Positions 38,178 to 46,875 of a stretch of 64,000 bases of DNA are shown in pieces. Location: positions 1 through 64,000 of the forward strand of contig JADJPJ010000004.1 of NCBI GenBank assembly GCA_016713325.1. The letters run 5' to 3'. Origin of the DNA: Candidatus Flexifilum affinis. Its GTDB lineage: Bacteria > Chloroflexota > Anaerolineae > Aggregatilineales > Phototrophicaceae. A model generated the notes under the pieces. It did not search any database and was not told the origin of the DNA. It saw only the letters and a list, made by a program, of their open reading frames with translations. A program made the position numbers and the translations under genes. Numbering within the stretch: the stretch's first letter is position 1; each line of letters starts with the position of its first letter.

Positions 38178-39206
38178 GTGAATGGTGAGGCTCAGCCGCG
38201 TCAACCTATGATACGTTCACTGGTGGCCGAGTTCGACCAGGTTCAAGAGAAGATGGTGCTGCGCCGCAACCTGGAGCGTAAGAATCTGGAGCAGGCTCTC
38301 GGCTCCGGAGCGACGGTATGGGTCGACATCGTCGACCCTGCCGACGAGGAGATCGATTGGCTGGCGGCGCAGTTCAATCTGAGCCCGGCTGTCCTGGCCG
38401 ACCTTCAGCGGGTCGATCGGCGGCCGGGCATGCTGGTGTACCCCAATTATCTCTTCCTGTCGCTGTTCGAGCCGCAGATTCGGGCGGGCCAGGTGAGGGG
38501 TCTTGAAATACATCTGGTGATGACTGACACCTGCTTCATCACCGTGCGGCGCTCTGAAGCGGAGGCGCTGGAAGAGGCCTACGAGCGCATGGCACAAAGC
38601 CCGGAGGGGTGGAACGCCGGCGTTGCCTACCTGATGTATCTGACCGCGCAATACGTGATTGACGCGTACTACCCGCTGCTCGACCGCATCAGTAACCAGT
38701 TGAATGCTGTCGAGGAAGGGCTGCTGGACAACCGGCTGACGGCCGACGAAGCGGCGCGCAAGCCGGTGTACCGAATCAAGCAGCAGCTCATCAACCTGCG
38801 GCAAATGGTCGCCCCTCAGCGCGAGGTGATCTCCAGCGTCATCGGCGAGGCGCGGCTGGATTCGGCAGGGAATATCCGCGATCTGTTCCGCCACCTGTAT
38901 GAGCGCCTGCTGCGTATCTACGACGTCATCGATTCGCAGCGGGACCTGTCCAGCAATGTGCTGGACATGATGCAGAACGTCGAGTCGCGCAAGGTGGTCG
39001 AGGCGGTCAACCGCCTGACTGTGCTGTCGATGATTTTCCTGCCGCTGACCTTTCTGAGTGGGCTTTTCGAGCTGAATTTCGCCACCACCTCAGAACCGAT
39101 TATCCTGCCCATCCCCGGCGGCATCATGCTGGTGTTGGTCGTCACCTCGATGATCATCTCCGCCAGCCTGATGGCGATCACCTTCCGGCGAAGGGGATGG
39201 ATATAG
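38178..39206 (+). CDS. CorA-family divalent-metal transporter with altered signature
   Basis: The large cytoplasmic domain has V-W-V-D-I-V-D-P-A-D-E-E and the Y-P-N-Y-L-F-L-S-L-F region. Long helices follow with Y-R-I-K-Q-Q-L-I-N-L-R. The two helices near the C-terminus are M-I-F-L-P-L-T-F-L-S-G-L-F and L-V-V-T-S-M-I-I-S-A-S-L. The selectivity loop after the first helix reads E-L-N-F instead of the CorA G-M-N-F, so Gly and Met are replaced and Asn is kept. It ends in a basic R-R-R-G-W-I tail. GTG 38178 is favoured by GAGGGAC upstream; a TTG start at 38088 would add 30 residues. Confidence 0.85.
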   Translation: MNGEAQPRQPMIRSLVAEFDQVQEKMVLRRNLERKNLEQALGSGATVWVDIVDPADEEIDWLAAQFNLSPAVLADLQRVDRRPGMLVYPNYLFLSLFEPQIRAGQVRGLEIHLVMTDTCFITVRRSEAEALEEAYERMAQSPEGWNAGVAYLMYLTAQYVIDAYYPLLDRISNQLNAVEEGLLDNRLTADEAARKPVYRIKQQLINLRQMVAPQREVISSVIGEARLDSAGNIRDLFRHLYERLLRIYDVIDSQRDLSSNVLDMMQNVESRKVVEAVNRLTVLSMIFLPLTFLSGLFELNFATTSEPIILPIPGGIMLVLVVTSMIISASLMAITFRRRGWI

Positions 39207-39529
39207 GGAAAAGAAGAGAAGTGCTGAGTCGAAAGTGCTGAGAGCGTGTCTGCAAAGCCGCGATTCGGCGGTTTTCCGGGAGCACTCATGGGTGCGTCGC
39301 TACCAAGATCCGAGGCGCCGTAGGGGCGGGCCAGCGTGTCAGTGCGGGAATGGCGGGCGGGGACATTGCCGGTCGTCCATACGGAGAACGTCGTCATTCT
39401 CGTCCTGTTGAAGGACTAGAGGCGGGTGAGGAGGCTTCCCCATAGCCTACCATACCCATAAATTGAAGGAGGGCTGCCTTTGGGACAAGGCAGCCCTCCT
39501 TACCGGATGGGGGGTGGGAGTTTTCTACG
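39207..39529. other. Intergenic region with repeat and terminator
   Basis: 323 bases between convergent genes. Near 39315-39345 is a GTAGGGGCGGGCCAGCGTG-type REP motif. A perfect 15-bp hairpin (39466-39501) sits at the right end. No gene is seen. Confidence 0.6.
39466..39501. terminator. Bidirectional terminator hairpin
   Basis: AAGGAGGGCTGCCTT and AAGGCAGCCCTCCTT form a perfect 15-bp stem with a 6-base loop between convergent genes. On the minus strand CAATTTATGG follows. It likely ends the DUF1328 transcript. Confidence 0.65.
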
Positions 39530-39694
39530 TTAACGGAGTACCCGTCGTCCCAGAACCAGCGCTGCGATGAACAGCACGAGAAAGACGACGAACAGCAGTT
39601 GAGCGATACCAGCTGCTGCGCCCGCAATGCCGCCAAAACCAAAGACCGCGGCGATCACAGCGACGACCAGGAAGAACAATGCCCAACTCAACAT
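39530..39694 (-). CDS. DUF1328 (UPF0391) small membrane protein
   Basis: 54 residues, two hydrophobic helices with [23 protein letters not shown] and [17 protein letters not shown] 39694 has GGAGG 7 bases upstream. The family is stress-induced, with no known function. Reads towards the perfect hairpin at 39466-39501. Confidence 0.9.
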   Translation of the reverse strand: MLSWALFFLVVAVIAAVFGFGGIAGAAAGIAQLLFVVFLVLFIAALVLGRRVLR

Positions 39695-39882
39695 CGGAAT
39701 GCCTCCAGTGCTCACTCAGGACGCAGTGGAACTTATGAGTCTAAGAATACGCTGGAGCCGGCTTCCGAACATCCGCCAAGTGTGGGTGTTTCAATAAGCC
39801 ACTTGGCCGATATTGCCCTCACCAGTCTGGCGATCATGCGGGTTGGCCTGCCGACTGAACGGCGTGCTGCGGCCGTCGGTTC

Positions 39883-40734
39883 TCAATGAACATCGTCGAA
39901 GGTGCTGGGGTTCGGCGCCGCCAGATTCGGTTCCCCGGGGCCGGGCTGCTCCGTCACTGAGAAGCTGCCTTTACCATCCATTGATGGGCCGCTTGACCAG
40001 CGTCCTTCGGGAACCGGCATACCGTTGACCCCTGTGGTCATGAAGGCATAGGCGTATTTCTCGTTCTCCTCGGTCTGTGGGAAGCTCGCCGGGACTGGAA
40101 GATGGTCGCCTAACTCTTCGAGGACGGCGAGCCACTGGTTCTGATGCATGGTGTCGCGGGCGATCATGTAGGAAAGCATGTGACGCATGCCGGGGTCGTC
40201 GGTCATCTGAAACAGGCGCGTGGCCAGCGTCCGACCCGTTGCCTCGGCCATGACGTTGGCGTACATGTCGCCGGCCAGGTTGCCGCTGGCGACCACGTAG
40301 CCGCCCGTGAAGGGCACGCCGTTGGCGTCCACCGGCATGGCGTGCAGGCCGGCCGAAAGGAATTGGCGAGGCTGCATCGCGCCCAGCATCGCCTGAAGCG
40401 AGTCTCGTCTGCCGTTGCCGCCCAGGACCGATTCGACCACCGAGTTGGACCTGGCGGCTTCTTCCTGCAGCGAAATCGGCGCGCCCTCCAGGTTGAGCGC
40501 CACGGCGGTCGCCAGCATCTCGATGTGGCCGATCTCCTCGGCGGCGGTGTGCAGCAGCAGATCGCGGTACTTGCCCAGTTTGCTGGGCACGGCCCAGGCC
40601 TGGAACATGTATTGCAGACAGACGCGCATCTCGCCCTCAGCGCCGCCGATCGCCTGTTGGAGCATCTTGGCAAACAGCGGACTGGGCCTGTCGACCCGGA
40701 CTTCGAACTGGAGTTTGCCATCTGTATAAAACAT
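39883..40734 (-). CDS. Manganese catalase
   Basis: 283 residues. Dimanganese catalase splits hydrogen peroxide. Ligand regions visible are G-G-A-E-G-E-M (first Glu), A-A-E-E-I-G-H-I-E-M (Glu and His), E-A-T-G-R-T-L and R-D-T-M-H-Q-N-Q-W (second Glu/His set). The C-terminus is an extended, polar, Gly/Pro-rich tail, typical of the family. ATG 40734 is chosen over the preceding GTG 40737. It sits among stress genes and points to peroxide stress. Confidence 0.95.
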   Translation of the reverse strand: MFYTDGKLQFEVRVDRPSPLFAKMLQQAIGGAEGEMRVCLQYMFQAWAVPSKLGKYRDLLLHTAAEEIGHIEMLATAVALNLEGAPISLQEEAARSNSVVESVLGGNGRRDSLQAMLGAMQPRQFLSAGLHAMPVDANGVPFTGGYVVASGNLAGDMYANVMAEATGRTLATRLFQMTDDPGMRHMLSYMIARDTMHQNQWLAVLEELGDHLPVPASFPQTEENEKYAYAFMTTGVNGMPVPEGRWSSGPSMDGKGSFSVTEQPGPGEPNLAAPNPSTFDDVH

Positions 40735-40769
40735 CACTTTTCGCCTTTCTCATCGCTTGCAATTGTGAA

Positions 40770-40797
40770 CAGGGGCAGGAGGCGCCTCCTGCCCCTG
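40770..40797 (-). terminator. Perfect palindrome hairpin
   Basis: CAGGGGCAGGAGGC and GCCTCCTGCCCCTG form a 14-bp perfect inverted repeat with no loop. It lies between the SMP-30-like gene end and the catalase start. On the minus strand it could act as a terminator for the SMP-30-like gene. Confidence 0.55.
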
Positions 40798-40800
40798 GTG

Positions 40801-41928
40801 TCACCCTGCGGCGGGCGCTTCGAACGTCACCCGCTGGATAGGGAATTCGGCTACGCTGTCGGTCTCAGCGTTCAATTGGGCATACAGAACATAGGCTTCA
40901 CCGCTGCGTTCGGCCGCTGTGGTCGGGAAGACGGGGCCTGGCTCGAACTCGCCGGTGATCTCCGCCGAGTCGAAGTCGTCGTCGCTCTCCAGGCGGTACA
41001 CGTGCGCCGGGCTGTTGGTCACGACGACCAGCGTGGTGTCGTCCAGGAGCAGGAGCCCGTCCGCACCGACAAACTCGTGATCGATTTCGACGACGGTGAA
41101 GTCGGCCGGGTTGTCGAGCCGAATTTTGATCAGGTCGGTCCCGCGCACGGCCAGCAGATAATCCCCGGTTGGGTGATACTCGATGCCGTTCAGGGCGAAC
41201 TGCGTCGAGAAGCTCTCATGTTGCAGGTAGACGATCGCGTTCCCCAGGGGATCGACGCGGTAGATCACGCCGGCGAAGCTGTCGGTGACGTAGGCGTTGC
41301 CCTGACTGTCGACGGCGACGTCATTGACGAAGCGCTCCGGGTCGGTCGGCAGAAGCGGGCCAAAATCCACCCAGCGGATCGGCTCACCCGTGTCGAGATC
41401 GTAGATGCCCAGATACCCCTCGCGCGTCATATCCGTGGCGGCAACCAGGAGGCGGCTGTTGGCTTCGTCGATCTCCAGACCCAGACTGGATGGGATGCGC
41501 TCATCTTCGACAAACGGAGTCTCATTCCCGTCATCGTCGACCCGGTAGACGGTGCCTTCGCTGGTCGAGCTGACCAGGAAATAGCCGTTCAGTGAGTCGT
41601 ACTCGATGCCCTCGGGGAACAGCCCCTCGTGCAGAATGGTCACCTGATCGGGCAGCGGCTCGACTTCGGCGCCCGAACCTGCGGCGCGGGTCGCCGTCGG
41701 CGTCGCCTCAGGAGTGGCTTCCGGCGTGGTCTCCGGGGTAGCTTCGGAAGTGGCTTCAGGCGTCGCCTCGGGCGTTGTCTCTGGCGTAACCTCTGGGGTG
41801 ATTTCAGGCGGACCGGGTTCGATGGTCTGTTCTGCGGTCGGTTCCGGGGTGATTTCCTGCCCGAATGCCGGCACGACGCACAGCAGCAGACCGACGATCA
41901 ACACCCATGCATAGCGGTTTCGTGTCAT
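40801..41928 (-). CDS. Secreted SMP-30/NHL-type beta-propeller protein
   Basis: 375 residues. The signal peptide is 1-24 (ends V-P-A-F-G-Q). A low-complexity linker follows with T-P-E repeats (P-E-V-T-P-E-T-T-P-E-A-T-P-E, about 26-80), then a six-bladed propeller with G-Y-F-L-V-S-S-T-S-E-G, G-N-A-Y-V-T-D-S-F-A-G and V-Y-R-V-D. Members include gluconolactonases and senescence-marker proteins; whether this one hydrolyses a lactone is unclear. It lies 19 bp downstream of the PQQ-type dehydrogenase gene on the same strand, so the pair probably acts on the same extracellular sugar. Confidence 0.8.
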   Translation of the reverse strand: MTRNRYAWVLIVGLLLCVVPAFGQEITPEPTAEQTIEPGPPEITPEVTPETTPEATPEATSEATPETTPEATPEATPTATRAAGSGAEVEPLPDQVTILHEGLFPEGIEYDSLNGYFLVSSTSEGTVYRVDDDGNETPFVEDERIPSSLGLEIDEANSRLLVAATDMTREGYLGIYDLDTGEPIRWVDFGPLLPTDPERFVNDVAVDSQGNAYVTDSFAGVIYRVDPLGNAIVYLQHESFSTQFALNGIEYHPTGDYLLAVRGTDLIKIRLDNPADFTVVEIDHEFVGADGLLLLDDTTLVVVTNSPAHVYRLESDDDFDSAEITGEFEPGPVFPTTAAERSGEAYVLYAQLNAETDSVAEFPIQRVTFEAPAAG

Positions 41929-41947
41929 CTTGTACTCTCCAGGAGGA

Positions 41948-43348
41948 TTAGCTTGCGTTGTAGCTCACGCGATAGATGATGCCGTTCTGGTCTTCGGCGA
42001 TCAGCAGCGAGCCGTCGGCGGCCACGGCCAGACCGGCGACACGACCAAAATTGGCGAGCTGTTCTTCAATCAGGAAACCGGTCAGGAAATCCTCGAATCC
42101 TGTTGGCTGGCCGGAGTCGTCGAACAGCAGGCGAACCACCTTGTAGCCGGTCGGTGGATTGCGATTCCAGGAGCCGCGCATGGCGATGAAGGCGTCACCA
42201 CGATACTCGTCCGGGAACTGGTCGGCGTTGTAGTAGACCATCCCGATCGGCGCGCTGTGGGCGGTATATTCCAGCACCGGGCCGGTCGTCCGTTGGCAGT
42301 ATGCGGCTCGGCCAGATCCGCCGGGCGGCGGCGCTGGGATGAAAAGATCGGGCTGCTGGTCGCTGAAACAGAACGGCCAGCCATAGTTTTCTCCGTGATG
42401 GAGGCGGTTCAGTTCTTCCGGCGGCTGATCGTTCCCGCGCCAGTCCGAACCGTGGTCCATGCCCCAGAGCTCTCCGCTGACCGGGTGCCAGCCGAAGCCG
42501 ATGGTGTTGCGCAGGCCGGAGGCAAAGATCTCGCGGCCTGTCCCGTCCAGGCGCATGTGCAGAATGGTCGCGTTCTCGGGGTTTGGCTCGGCACAGGCGT
42601 TGCAGGTGCTGCCGATCGTCACGTACAGCATGTTGTCCGGTCCCACGGCCACCGTCCGGTTCGGGTGCTGCCCGCCGGCGGGGAGGTCACTGACGAGCAG
42701 GCGCAGCTGGCTTAAGGCCGGGCCGCCGAGCCAGTCGGCGAGATAGATTTGGGTTTCGGTGACCAGATAAACCTGGCTGCCGTTGAAGGTGATGCCATGT
42801 ACGAAGGGAAGGTCTGACACCACAACATTGACCTGCGGCATATCCGCCACACCATCAACGTCCTGGTCGGTCAGGGCGATCACATCGCCTTCGGCGCGCC
42901 GGGTGCGGAAGACGGTGCCATCAGGCGCAATGGCCATCCAGCGCGCGTTGCCCAACCCCTGTGCGAAGACGTTGACCTCGAAGCCCTCCGGGAGCTGGAG
43001 GCGATCCAGCATAGCCGTTTCAAAGGGAAGCGTCTCGGTGATAACGGCCGCGCCGTCCAGTGTGTTGGCCAGACCCTCGTCCGTCGCGTCCGGCTCGGGT
43101 ACTGGCGTGGCTGTTGTCGTCCCCGTCGCCGTGACCATCGCCGTCGGCTGGCCTGGTGGTTCATCGGTCATCTCTGAAGTCGTCTCCGGCGTGACTTCCA
43201 GGGTAGCCTCCGCGGTTGCGGTGAGGGTGGCCTCGGGTGTCGTTTCAGGCGTCACCTCCGGCGTGACTTCCTGCGCCATTACGGTGAGCGTGCCGATCAC
43301 AATTACAAGAACGGTCATGAGTACAACCCGCTGAGTTCTTCGCTTCAC
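41948..43348 (-). CDS. Secreted PQQ-dependent sugar dehydrogenase-like (soluble glucose dehydrogenase type)
   Basis: 466 residues. Signal peptide 1-25 (ends M-A-Q-E). A T-P-E/T-A-T linker spans 26-95. The propeller core has P-E-G-F-E-V-N-V-F-A, A-P-D-G-T-V-F, H-P-N-R-T-V-A-V-G-P-D, R-N-T-I-G-F-G-W-H-P and G-S-W-N-R-N-P-P-T-G-Y-K-V. This fits sorbosone/glucose dehydrogenase family proteins that use PQQ and pass electrons to a cytochrome. The linker type matches the neighbouring SMP-30-like protein. PQQ synthesis genes are not in the window, so cofactor identity is inferred. Confidence 0.85.
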   Translation of the reverse strand: MKRRTQRVVLMTVLVIVIGTLTVMAQEVTPEVTPETTPEATLTATAEATLEVTPETTSEMTDEPPGQPTAMVTATGTTTATPVPEPDATDEGLANTLDGAAVITETLPFETAMLDRLQLPEGFEVNVFAQGLGNARWMAIAPDGTVFRTRRAEGDVIALTDQDVDGVADMPQVNVVVSDLPFVHGITFNGSQVYLVTETQIYLADWLGGPALSQLRLLVSDLPAGGQHPNRTVAVGPDNMLYVTIGSTCNACAEPNPENATILHMRLDGTGREIFASGLRNTIGFGWHPVSGELWGMDHGSDWRGNDQPPEELNRLHHGENYGWPFCFSDQQPDLFIPAPPPGGSGRAAYCQRTTGPVLEYTAHSAPIGMVYYNADQFPDEYRGDAFIAMRGSWNRNPPTGYKVVRLLFDDSGQPTGFEDFLTGFLIEEQLANFGRVAGLAVAADGSLLIAEDQNGIIYRVSYNAS

Positions 43349-43400
43349 ACTTCAACTCTCCTTGATTTTGGTAACCTGTCGACGACTTCTGGAACTCTGC

Positions 43401-43434
43401 AAAAAAGGGCCACCACCCTGTGGTGATGACCCTT
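43401..43434 (-). terminator. Rho-independent terminator
   Basis: Read on the minus strand, AAGGG..CACCAC pairs with GTGGTG..CCCTT, followed by TTTTTT. It ends the transcript of the repeat protein at 43467-44975. Confidence 0.75.
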
Positions 43435-43466
43435 GAATTGCTGAATGGTGCCGCGCTTGCCCAGCG

Positions 43467-44975
43467 TTAGCCGTCGGTGGTGGCGCCCACCACGCCCTCG
43501 CCGAATTCGACGAAGGAGATGTTCTCGATACTCACTACCTCAAAGATGGTGAAGTTCTCGAACCCGGCGGGAACAAAGCCGTTCTGAACCCACTGAACCA
43601 GATTCGGACGCGACATGCCCATCATGCCGGTCTGGCCCGCAGGCATAGTCTGTCCGGCCTGACCCATCTGATCGGTCTGGCCCGTCTGACCGGTCTGGTC
43701 AGCAGCCATCGTCGGGCAGGGGGTGGTTTGCAAATTCTGCTGGAACATTATGGACCGCTGGGACGCCTGCTGGAGGTACGTTCGCGCCGTCGCGGTGTCG
43801 CCTGTGCGCAGGCTGGCCGAGGCGCCACGGAGGTACTGGGACGTCTCAGGATCGCGCGCATCCCACTCGGTCGCATCCAGATCGAGCGCGTCCGCAAACT
43901 GTGTGCGATGGGTCTCATCGAACTGGTCCATGTTCAGATCCAGCTCGCCGAGGACTGCGCTGGCGTCAACATCGCCGAAGCCGGAGGTGCTGTAGGCCTG
44001 GGTCGTGCTGTTGAAGCCCATCATGGCGTCCGGAGTCGGGCAGGCGGCCATCTGCGCTGCCTGGTCGCCCTGGCCGGTCTGCACGGTTGTCTGGCCCATG
44101 GTGTTCATCTGTTCCTGGCCAAAGACCTGCGAACGCTGCGTCGCCTGCTGCAGACTGGTGCGCGCGGTGTTCAGGTCGTTGTCGCGCAGACCGGTGGCCG
44201 CGCCACGCAGATACTGCGCCGTCTCAGGATCACGAAGGTCCCATTCGCCGGCATCCTGGTCGAGAGCGTCGGCAAAAGTCATGCGCTGCGTCTCATCCCA
44301 GGTCTCCAGACCGCGGTCAATTTCGCCCAGCACCATGCTCCGATCGACTGCACCCATGCCCGCATCACTGTACGCCTGGGTCGTGAAATTGAAGCCGGTG
44401 TCCACCGTGCCGGCCGCGCCCGAACCCGACGGAGTAACCGTCACGCCGACATCGCCGCCCATCGCCGGGGTCGCGGTCATCTGACCGGTCGTGTCGCCCG
44501 CCCCGGTGTTGCCCATATCGACGGTACCCACCTGAGCGGTGTACAGCCAGCCGTAATCGCGCTGGACGCCTTCGCTGATTGCGGTGTACGAAGGAAGAAC
44601 GCGGCCGGTCACGACCACGCGGCTACCCTGCATCAGTTCCGGCGCGAAATCGTGGCCAGAGTTGTTGATGACCAGGACCTGATCGTTGTCGAGCACGGCT
44701 GCCTCGCCGAGGACAAACATGCGTGCACCCAGGAAGTCTTCAATCACGCCTTCCAGGGTCACGATCTGCCCATAGAACGAGGGCGTGTCGGCGGTGACCG
44801 TTTCCAGATCGCCTTCGACGACCTGTCCCGCGATATCCTGCGCAACGGGATCCTGTCCCGTGATGGTTTCGACGCCGTACTGACCGTAGTCGGTGCCGGT
44901 GTCCTGACTGAACACAGCCGTACCCAACATCAGTGCAAGTGCACAGACGAAGAGTGTTACGAGCTTGATTCTCAT
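43467..44975 (-). CDS. Secreted protein with OB-like domain and a duplicated helical domain
   Basis: 502 residues. Signal peptide 1-23 (ends A-V-F-S-Q). Residues about 65-150 look like an OB-fold-type beta barrel (I-V-T-L-E-G-V-I-E-D-F, R-V-V-V-T-G-R-V). Then two ~91-residue copies, 195-285 and 320-411, sharing F-N-x-T-T-Q-A-Y-S, V-L-G-E-I/L-D, D-E-T-x-R-x-x-F-A-D-A-L-D and R-D-P-E-T-x-Q-Y-L-R-G-A. Linkers are Gln/Gly/Thr-rich (Q-T-G-Q repeats at 427-450). Only two cysteines per helical unit, so not a zinc site. No family recognised for the duplicated unit; see findings. Terminator follows. Confidence 0.8.
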   Translation of the reverse strand: MRIKLVTLFVCALALMLGTAVFSQDTGTDYGQYGVETITGQDPVAQDIAGQVVEGDLETVTADTPSFYGQIVTLEGVIEDFLGARMFVLGEAAVLDNDQVLVINNSGHDFAPELMQGSRVVVTGRVLPSYTAISEGVQRDYGWLYTAQVGTVDMGNTGAGDTTGQMTATPAMGGDVGVTVTPSGSGAAGTVDTGFNFTTQAYSDAGMGAVDRSMVLGEIDRGLETWDETQRMTFADALDQDAGEWDLRDPETAQYLRGAATGLRDNDLNTARTSLQQATQRSQVFGQEQMNTMGQTTVQTGQGDQAAQMAACPTPDAMMGFNSTTQAYSTSGFGDVDASAVLGELDLNMDQFDETHRTQFADALDLDATEWDARDPETSQYLRGASASLRTGDTATARTYLQQASQRSIMFQQNLQTTPCPTMAADQTGQTGQTDQMGQAGQTMPAGQTGMMGMSRPNLVQWVQNGFVPAGFENFTIFEVVSIENISFVEFGEGVVGATTDG

Positions 44976-45660
44976 AAGTTACTCCCGTTTATCTCCATAC
45001 AATACGAATTGAGGCGCATTCATAGACGGGTGTCCATCAAAATGCGCTTCATGGTCAGTATGCCACGCGCCTTAGTGACCTTTATGCGTAGGGACGCCCG
45101 TTTTGGGGTGGCTGAACTGGCCCTTTTTTGCTGGGCCAATCGGGCTAGGTCGGTGGTGGGGAGTCTCTGCGAGAGAAGGTTGGACGAGCGTGGTGCATAG
45201 CGAGCGGTTGACGATGCACCGCGATGTGGGATAACGGCCTGCGTTGAGGGGAATAGCAACGCTCGAGTCGTTTATCCCAAATTATCCCAATATATCGCAA
45301 GTCCACTGGAAAACTCTCGGTATCAAAACCGGATAGCCCATTTGACCTAAGAACACCCACCACCTGTGACCCATCTGAAGTTCATCCCCTTCTCGGATGT
45401 ATGACCTACGAATTCCTCGTACAGTAAGCTCAACTCGCGACAGATGGTTTCTACGGTCGTGACTCGTCGTAAGCAGGTTTCCAGTGTTATGGCTCCGGGT
45501 GCAGCGGCGACGGCGATGCGCAGCAGATTTGGGATAAATGTCGGACGGCCCGTTCCAACATGAGTTGGTCGGCTATTGGGCAGAGTGTATTGGTAAGCTG
45601 CAACCGGAGCGCAGCAACAACGCCGGAATTGTGAATGTAGAACCAAGGAGAAGAGGGATA
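44976..45660. other. Intergenic region, no gene recognised
   Basis: 685 bases between divergent genes, so promoters of both must lie here. The left part has GCGTAGGGACGCCCG, a relative of the GTAGGGAC repeats. The AT-rich stretch near 45273-45300 is a possible promoter area. No convincing gene. Confidence 0.45.
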
Positions 45661-46719
45661 GTGGCACAGAATGTACGTGACAACCAGGCCGTCTCCGGCC
45701 GTGGCTATTCCGTTCAGCCAGAGCGAGACACCGTCAACGTCTATGAGCGAACGACGCTTCTCCCGACGCGCCTCAAACGGATCTCGTGGAGTGCTGTCGC
45801 CGGCGGCATTGTACTGGCGCTCGTGGCGCAGATCGCTTTACAGCTTCTGGGGCTTAGCATTGGGGTGAACACCATCAACCCGGCCACCGATGCCACGCCG
45901 GTCGATCCAAATCTGGGGCCAGCCGCCGTTATCTGGATCGCGGCCAGCATCCTCATCTCACTCTTCGTAGGTGGATGGGTGGCCGGCTACCTGTCGGGCA
46001 TCCCCGATCGCACGGATGGAGCCCTTCATGGCCTGCTCGTCTGGGCGGTGGTGATGCTGCTCTCGCTGTGGTTGCTGACGTCGTCGGCGGTCAGTCTGGT
46101 GAACGGAGTCAGTTCGGCGCTGGGTTCGGCGATCTCGGCTGCAGGGCAGGGAATCGCGGCGATTGCCGGTGGCGAGGTCGAGGTCGATCGGAGCGTTTCG
46201 ACAACCGTTCAGAATATCGGCCCGGGCGTCGCGGATGCTCTGGGGTTGGAAACCAGCGCCATTGAACAGGTGGGCGAAGATGTGCGCGACGTGATCGGCG
46301 CTTCCGCCGACCCGGAGACTTCGGAAGCCGCGACCGCGGAGGCTGAAGATGCGGCTGAGCAGATCGCCGGCGCTGTGCAGGATCTTCTGCGGGGTGAAAC
46401 GATTGATGAGGCGCAGCGTCAGGAAGTGGTCACCCTGATCGCCGAGCGCACTGGCGTATCTCAGGAGGAAGCGGCGCAGACGCTGTCACGCTGGGAAACC
46501 TCCATTCAGGACGCGCGAGTCCAGGTCGAGCAGACGCTCGAAGAGGCTGGGCAGCGCCTGGCAGACATGGTTTCCACGGCCGCTGGTATCCTCTTCCTGG
46601 CGATGGTGATCGGCGCATTTGCGGCCGGCGCGGGCGGACTGGTCGGCTCCCCGGACGAGGAAGATATGATTGAAGCCGCCCCAACGACGACCACCACGAC
46701 CACCTCGACGATGAGCTGA
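45661..46719 (+). CDS. Four-helix membrane protein with coiled-coil domain (paralog of 48464-49951)
   Basis: 352 residues from GTG 45661, with AGAGGGATA upstream. The first helix follows R-I-S-W-S-A-V-A-G-G-I-V-L-A-L. Two more follow, with L-F-V-G-G-W-V-A-G-Y-L-S-G-I-P-D-R-T-D-G-A-L-H-G. A soluble helical stretch (about 160-320) rich in Glu/Ala has E-R-T-G-V-S-Q-E-E-A. A last helix precedes a T-T-T-T-T-T tail. The same I-P-D-R-T-D-G core is in the paralog. No function known; related sequences are annotated as PhnA-like. A terminator follows at 46754. Confidence 0.75.
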   Translation: MAQNVRDNQAVSGRGYSVQPERDTVNVYERTTLLPTRLKRISWSAVAGGIVLALVAQIALQLLGLSIGVNTINPATDATPVDPNLGPAAVIWIAASILISLFVGGWVAGYLSGIPDRTDGALHGLLVWAVVMLLSLWLLTSSAVSLVNGVSSALGSAISAAGQGIAAIAGGEVEVDRSVSTTVQNIGPGVADALGLETSAIEQVGEDVRDVIGASADPETSEAATAEAEDAAEQIAGAVQDLLRGETIDEAQRQEVVTLIAERTGVSQEEAAQTLSRWETSIQDARVQVEQTLEEAGQRLADMVSTAAGILFLAMVIGAFAAGAGGLVGSPDEEDMIEAAPTTTTTTTSTMS

Positions 46720-46753
46720 GTGCTCGCATAAGCGGCACTAAGGTTAGTCTGGA

Positions 46754-46788
46754 AAGGCTGTTCCCTCGCCGAGTGGAACAGCCTTTTT
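46754..46788 (+). terminator. Rho-independent terminator
   Basis: AAGGCTGTTCC and GGAACAGCCTT form an 11-bp perfect stem with a 10-base loop, followed by TTT. Ends the preceding membrane gene. Confidence 0.85.
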
Positions 46789-46875
46789 GTATTATCTTGT
46801 GCGGACCAGGAGAGAATCGTCGGCTCCGGCAGATGTCCCATTCATATGGTAGCGCCTGTTCAGACAGTAGCGCCT

